From assembly GCA_958428675.1 (NCBI GenBank), contig CAUAGV010000060.1, positions 1 to 9,113 of the forward strand: a stretch of 9,113 bases of DNA, read 5' to 3'. Position 1 is the stretch's first letter. Each line of letters opens with the position of its first letter. Source of the stretch: an uncultured Collinsella sp. Its GTDB lineage: Bacteria > Actinomycetota > Coriobacteriia > Coriobacteriales > Coriobacteriaceae. Positions 5,844 through 9,113 of the stretch are shown piece by piece. The notes below the pieces were generated by a model, which did not search any database, had not been told where the DNA came from, and saw nothing but the letters and a program-made list of their open reading frames with translations. Position numbers and translations under genes: made by a program.

Positions 5844-5914
5844 TAAGTTGCGGTGAAATAGGGACTGTTTTGCGGCTTTACCTGCATAAACAGTCCCTAT
5901 TTCACCGCAACTTA
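5844..5914. repeat. perfect 27-bp palindrome between convergent genes
   Basis: Bases 5844-5870 and 5888-5914 are perfect inverted copies (27 bp). TGC/GCA (5871-5873 with 5884-5886) extends the stem past one bulged T, leaving a 10-nt loop. It fills the gap between the release-factor-like gene (+, stop at 5834) and the lipid kinase (-, stop at 5922). It could end transcription from both sides, although T-runs are missing on both strands. The arm core GTGAAATAGGGACT matches 12 of 14 positions of GTGACAAAGGGACT in the xpt terminator, suggesting a dispersed repeat family rather than a one-off. Confidence 0.8.
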
Positions 5915-5921
5915 GGGGTGG

Positions 5922-6884
5922 CTAGCGGGTGGGGCGCCAGACCTGGAGGGCGCCGGCGAGGATGTCGACCTCGATGCGCGAGGCGACGATGGGCTCGCCG
6001 TCGGCCTGGATGGGGTAGTCGGGCTCCTCAAAGGTAAGCTCGACATGGCGACAGCGGCGCATGCGAACCGGTGGCAGCTTGGTGTGGTGGCCGTCTTTGG
6101 CCGAAAGGAACATGGGCAGGGCGACCGCACGGGGGACGGGGCCGCAGGCGTAGCAAACGTCGAGAATGCCGTCGCACGGATCGGCGTCGGGACAGATGCG
6201 ATAGCCCGAACCATAGGTGGGCCCCAGCTGGATGGCCATGATGATCGCCCTCACGCGCTCGGCGGGCGCACCGTCAAAGCTGACTGTCATGGGGTAGTTG
6301 CGATAGCGCAGACCAAACTGCTCAAGTCCCGAGAGGGTGTAGAGCGGCGCGCCGGTGAGACCCGTCTTTTCGCGCAGCTCGGTGGCGCCCAGGCCGATGG
6401 CGGCATCGATGCCGACCGAAAGCGTCTGGTCGTAGTACTCAACGGTAGCCTCGCCGCTGCCGCTTGCGGGGTTCCATGAGCGAATGCGCCCGATGTCCTG
6501 ACGTTGCAGCTCGCAGGTGAGCAGCGCGCTGAAGTCTTTGCCGGAGAAATCTTCGATGTCGAGCGTCTGGGCAAAATCGTTGCCGGAGCCCACGGGTAGG
6601 ATGGCAAGAGCGGGGCGGGCATCCTCCTTTTGCGTCATAAGACCGTTGACGACCTCGTGGATCACGCCGTCGCCGCCGAGTGCGATTACGGTGCGGTAGC
6701 CCGTTGCCTGGGCGGCCAGCTCCTTGGCGTGTCCCATGCGCTCGGTCAGCACCAGGTCAAACTGGGATGCGCGTGCAGTCATGTCCAAAAAGCGTTGCAG
6801 GCGCTCGGCAACTTTGCGCGCCGCACCCGACTGGGCGGCTGGGTTGGCGATGATGAGCGTGCGACCAAAATCAGTTGCGTGCAT
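5922..6884 (-). CDS. diacylglycerol kinase family lipid kinase (DagK/YegS-like)
   Basis: This is a 320-aa cytosolic or membrane-associated kinase of the DAGK catalytic fold, which phosphorylates diacylglycerol or a related lipid using ATP. Motifs are in order: IIANPAAQSG (11-20), LGGDGVIHEVVNGL (69-82, with the nucleotide-binding GGDG), LPVGSGNDFAQTL (96-108), CPDADPCDGILDV (231-243, the DG motif) and QADGEP (293-298) near the C-terminus. Length fits bacterial DgkB/YegS. A longer frame to 6956 exists, but ATG 6884 has GGGAG 6 nt upstream and places the NPAAQSG strand about 13 residues in, as usual. The ATG at 6908 lacks a ribosome binding site. It lies 86 bases downstream of the CLC gene on the same strand with no clear promoter between, so co-transcription is plausible. 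The exact lipid substrate cannot be told from sequence. Confidence 0.9.
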   Translation of the reverse strand: MHATDFGRTLIIANPAAQSGAARKVAERLQRFLDMTARASQFDLVLTERMGHAKELAAQATGYRTVIALGGDGVIHEVVNGLMTQKEDARPALAILPVGSGNDFAQTLDIEDFSGKDFSALLTCELQRQDIGRIRSWNPASGSGEATVEYYDQTLSVGIDAAIGLGATELREKTGLTGAPLYTLSGLEQFGLRYRNYPMTVSFDGAPAERVRAIIMAIQLGPTYGSGYRICPDADPCDGILDVCYACGPVPRAVALPMFLSAKDGHHTKLPPVRMRRCRHVELTFEEPDYPIQADGEPIVASRIEVDILAGALQVWRPTR

Positions 6885-6970
6885 GGGGCGACTCCCGGCG
6901 TGTGACATGACAGTGCGGTCGCGCTCAGGTCGAATTGCCCCCGATTGTGGCTGCACGGCGATTAATACAT

Positions 6971-8392
6971 CTACTCTATCAGGTCGTTGTGGCGCTCGAT
7001 AGCATCCGCTACCGTACCGCCCTCATCCACAATAAGCGAACGGCGCTTGGGTGAGATAATGCGCTGGGCGGGGTACACGCCGCGGTGTCCGCCGGTTAGG
7101 TAGCTGATAAAGGCCACGATGACAAAGAACCCGGCGGCCGTGCCGTGGAACAGGTCGATGGCCATCATGCAGGTGGTGATGGGCACGTTGAGGCCGGCGC
7201 AGAACACGCCGAGCATGCCGAGAGCCGCCAGAAAACTGGGGTCAAGCCCGGTAAGGCAACCGATCCAGCCACCGAGTGCCGCACCGATGCCAAACAGGGG
7301 CGTGACCTCGCCGCCTTGGAAGCCCGCGCCCAGGGTAAGCGCTGTGACGACCAACTTGATGGCTGCGTTCGCCAGGGTGGTGTTGCCTGAAAATCCGGCG
7401 CTGGAAAGCCACGTGGAAAGGCCGGCGTAGTTCCAGGCGTCGAGGAGGGCATAGGCGGCCAAAACCACGAGTGCGCCTATGAGTGCGCGGACGAGGTAAT
7501 TGGTGATAAAGCGACCGTACAGGCTTTTGACGGTTCGAACCGACCAGGCAAAGAGGCGTGCCGTCAGGCCGAAGATAATGGCGCTGATAACAACGATGAC
7601 AACCGTCCGTGGTGTCATGTTGGGAACGCTGGCGATGACATTCGCCTCGTACTCGGTTCCCAAGGCAAGCGACGTAAAGTAGCCGGTAAACGAGGCGACC
7701 AGGCAGTAGATGCCCGCGGTGTAGTCGATCTTGCCGATAAAGCACATCTCCATGCCAAAGAAAGCTCCAGCAAGGGGCGAGCCGAATACGGCGCCAAAGG
7801 CCGACGAGATGCCGGCGAGCATGAGGTCGTGGTGGTCATGTTTTTTGAGGTGGGCGAGGTTCGAGATGTTGCTGGCGATGGTGCCGCCAATCTGCACCGC
7901 GGCCCCCTCGCGACCGGCAGATCCGCCCGTTAGGTGCGTGAGCGTGGAGCAGACGAAGGTAAGGACGGCCATGCGCATATGGATGAGACGTGTGCTCAGG
8001 GCGGAGTCGATGACCAGGTTGTTACCGCGTTTGGCGGCAAGGCCGTGGTTTTTGTACACCCATGCGGTGGCAATGCCCACAACGGGAAGCAATGCGTAGG
8101 CCCATGCGTGGTGCTCGCGATAGTCGGTCGCGATATTCAGCGAGGCCAAAAACGCCCAAGCGGCAACGCCCATGGCGAGCGAGACGATGACGACGAGCGC
8201 GAGCAACTTGGCGCTCGCGAGTAGGTTGCGGGCGTTGCGGCGCGTGTCGGCAGCCAAGAGATGCTCGGAGCGGGTGAGCTGTTGCCTGCCTGCCATGATG
8301 ACGTCATTAAGGGAGAAAAAGCCGCCGTCGTCGAGCGACTGGGAATGATCCTGCGCCTCGTTTGCGCTTTCGGGTTTGTCGTTATGAGCCAT
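6971..8392 (-). CDS. CLC-family anion transporter, possibly fluoride-type (CLC-F)
   Basis: This is a 473-aa polytopic membrane protein with a hydrophilic N-terminal stretch of about 55 residues. CLC signatures are GGSAGREGAAVQIGG (156-170), whose Glu162 matches the gating glutamate, GSPLAGAFFGME (204-215) and GFQGGEVTPLFGIGAALGG (357-375). The first anion-binding signature, GSGIP in chloride CLCs, is here G123-N-N-L-V, so the chloride-coordinating serine is replaced by asparagine. This substitution together with GREGxxVQ resembles the fluoride/H+ antiporter (CLC-F) branch, from memory of that literature. There is no C-terminal CBS pair, and the protein ends with a short tail after the conserved GGHRGVYPAQ (434-443). 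The start has AGAGG 5 nt upstream and a TATAAT -10 box about 30 bases upstream. No fluoride riboswitch fits in the short leader. CLC family is certain; fluoride specificity is a hypothesis. Confidence 0.92.
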   Translation of the reverse strand: MAHNDKPESANEAQDHSQSLDDGGFFSLNDVIMAGRQQLTRSEHLLAADTRRNARNLLASAKLLALVVIVSLAMGVAAWAFLASLNIATDYREHHAWAYALLPVVGIATAWVYKNHGLAAKRGNNLVIDSALSTRLIHMRMAVLTFVCSTLTHLTGGSAGREGAAVQIGGTIASNISNLAHLKKHDHHDLMLAGISSAFGAVFGSPLAGAFFGMEMCFIGKIDYTAGIYCLVASFTGYFTSLALGTEYEANVIASVPNMTPRTVVIVVISAIIFGLTARLFAWSVRTVKSLYGRFITNYLVRALIGALVVLAAYALLDAWNYAGLSTWLSSAGFSGNTTLANAAIKLVVTALTLGAGFQGGEVTPLFGIGAALGGWIGCLTGLDPSFLAALGMLGVFCAGLNVPITTCMMAIDLFHGTAAGFFVIVAFISYLTGGHRGVYPAQRIISPKRRSLIVDEGGTVADAIERHNDLIE

Positions 8393-8421
8393 ACGTTCCT
8401 CTTTTGGGTTGCAACACGAGC

Positions 8422-8427
8422 ATTATA
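8422..8427 (-). promoter_or_regulatory. -10 element of the CLC gene
   Basis: The minus strand reads TATAAT, a perfect -10 consensus. The best -35-like hexamer, TTGTCA (plus-strand TGACAA, 8442-8447), is only 14 bases away, shorter than ideal. The start would fall near 8415, giving a leader of about 23 nt. Confidence 0.5.
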
Positions 8428-8539
8428 GAACGTGCCATACGTGACAAACCGGCAGGTTGGTTTTGGTTTTGTTTCGCGGCTTGCGGCCGACAGATGTATT
8501 CGCGGCCGCGGGCCAGGTCTTGAGCAGGCGGCGAGGGAT

Positions 8540-8584
8540 TATACTGAGATAAACATAAAGAATCGGCGCTTTTGTTGCGCGCCG
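8540..8584 (+). promoter_or_regulatory. candidate -10 element and leader hairpin of moeA
   Basis: TATACT (8540-8545) matches the -10 consensus at 5 of 6 positions; TTGAGC at 8520 is a weak -35 only 14 bases away. In the predicted leader of about 50 nt, CGGCGC (8564-8569) pairs with GCGCCG (8579-8584) around a 9-nt loop, 9 bases before the AGAGG ribosome binding site. The leader is too short for a molybdenum cofactor riboswitch. Confidence 0.35.
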
Positions 8585-8603
8585 CAGCATGCTAGAGGTG
8601 CAT

Positions 8604-9113
8604 ATGGCTGAGAAACTCATTCCGTTGGAGGACGCACAGGCGATCGTCTTGTCGCACGTGAATCGCACCGAAGTTGTCGAGATTCCCGTGTGGCAGGCCG
8701 TCGGTCTTCCCTTGGCCGAGGACGCGGTGGCCGATATCGACATCTCGCCGTTTGCCAACAGCGCTATGGACGGATATGCCGTGCGCTCGTCGGACTTGGC
8801 GCAGGCATCTGGCGAGGCGCCGGTGACGCTCGACGTTATCGGACACGAGGCCGCGGGCCATGTGTTTGAGGGCGCAATCGGCGCGGGTGAGACGGTCCGC
8901 ATCATGACGGGCGCGCCGGTACCCGAAGGTGCCGATGCCGTGGTGAAGTACGAGATCGTCGACGTGCTCGATGGCGACGGCAACGAGGGCTCGCGTGTGA
9001 GGTTCTCGGCGCCTGCCAAGGTAGGGGAGAACGTTCGCTCTGCCGCCGAGGAGGCCCATGCCGGCGACGTTGTGATGCACGCCGGCGAGGTCGTGGCTCC
9101 GGCGGGCGCGGGT
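8604..9113 (+). CDS. moeA: molybdopterin molybdotransferase MoeA, N-terminal 170 residues (cut by window end)
   Basis: MoeA inserts molybdate into adenylated molybdopterin, the last common step of molybdenum cofactor synthesis, in the cytoplasm. The visible part covers the N-terminal helical region and the start of the domains around it. SPFANSAMDGYAVRSSDL (48-65) contains the hallmark SAMDGYA, RIMTGAPVPEGADAVV (99-114) is the second hallmark, and GENVRSAAEEAHAGD (141-155) matches the third conserved block, where many homologues read N-x-R followed by GED; here it is AEE. A GXGXG-containing stretch starts at the last visible residues. ATG 8604 has AGAGG 5 nt upstream. The frame is open to the last base, so the C-terminal MoCF-binding domain lies outside the window. 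It diverges from the CLC gene across a 211-bp spacer. Confidence 0.93.
   Translation, partial: MAEKLIPLEDAQAIVLSHVNRTEVVEIPVWQAVGLPLAEDAVADIDISPFANSAMDGYAVRSSDLAQASGEAPVTLDVIGHEAAGHVFEGAIGAGETVRIMTGAPVPEGADAVVKYEIVDVLDGDGNEGSRVRFSAPAKVGENVRSAAEEAHAGDVVMHAGEVVAPAGAG

Noticed and set aside
5831..6037. 68-aa plus-strand frame
   Set aside because: It crosses the palindrome and then runs antisense to the lipid kinase. Its Arg/Gly-rich composition is typical of a shadow frame.
8501..8510. CGCGGCCGCG palindrome
   Set aside because: A 10-bp GC-only palindrome is not surprising in a GC-rich spacer, and nothing around it suggests a function.
8393..8603. Fluoride or molybdenum cofactor riboswitch in the CLC-moeA spacer
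   Set aside because: Both predicted leaders are short (about 23 and 50 nt), and the conserved aptamer sequences are not visible.

Overview
The window is high-GC, densely coded bacterial chromosome. Codon use, the gene set and the terminator style fit a Coriobacteriia gut actinobacterium, most likely Collinsella (C. aerofaciens-like). That assignment is recognition from memory, not a database result. Nothing points to a phage, plasmid, transposon or defence island.

Layout, left to right. (1) The 3' part of RNase P RNA (rnpB, +) enters from the left edge. A spacer of about 270 bases follows, holding a long multi-segment hairpin of about 105 nt. (2) A YigZ/IMPACT-family protein (+) starts at TTG and ends in a hairpin terminator. 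It converges on a small cysteine-rich C_GCAxxG_C_C protein (-), whose leader carries a 12-bp hairpin next to its ribosome binding site. (3) Divergent from that gene, O-acetylhomoserine sulfhydrylase (metY, +) has a good sigma-70-type promoter and a strong terminator. (4) A 12-helix MFS transporter (+) with DHA2-type signatures is followed by xanthine phosphoribosyltransferase (xpt, +), which ends in a perfect 14-bp terminator hairpin. (5) A 126-aa GGQ-bearing release-factor-like protein (+) starts just after that terminator. (6) A perfect 27-bp palindrome separates it from two convergent minus-strand genes: a CLC-family anion transporter, then a diacylglycerol-kinase-family lipid kinase. The CLC pore motifs look more like fluoride-type CLCs than canonical chloride CLCs. 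(7) Divergent from the CLC gene, moeA (+, molybdenum cofactor) runs off the right edge.

The genes do not form one pathway. They cover tRNA processing, sulfur amino-acid synthesis, purine salvage, possible ribosome rescue, lipid phosphorylation, anion export and molybdenum cofactor synthesis, mostly as single transcription units with their own hairpin terminators. I found no convincing novel multi-gene system. The points most worth a second look are non-coding: the structured element after rnpB, the leader hairpin of the C_GCAxxG gene, and two palindromes that share the core GTGANANAGGGACT. Among proteins, they are the CLC selectivity motifs and the stand-alone GGQ protein.
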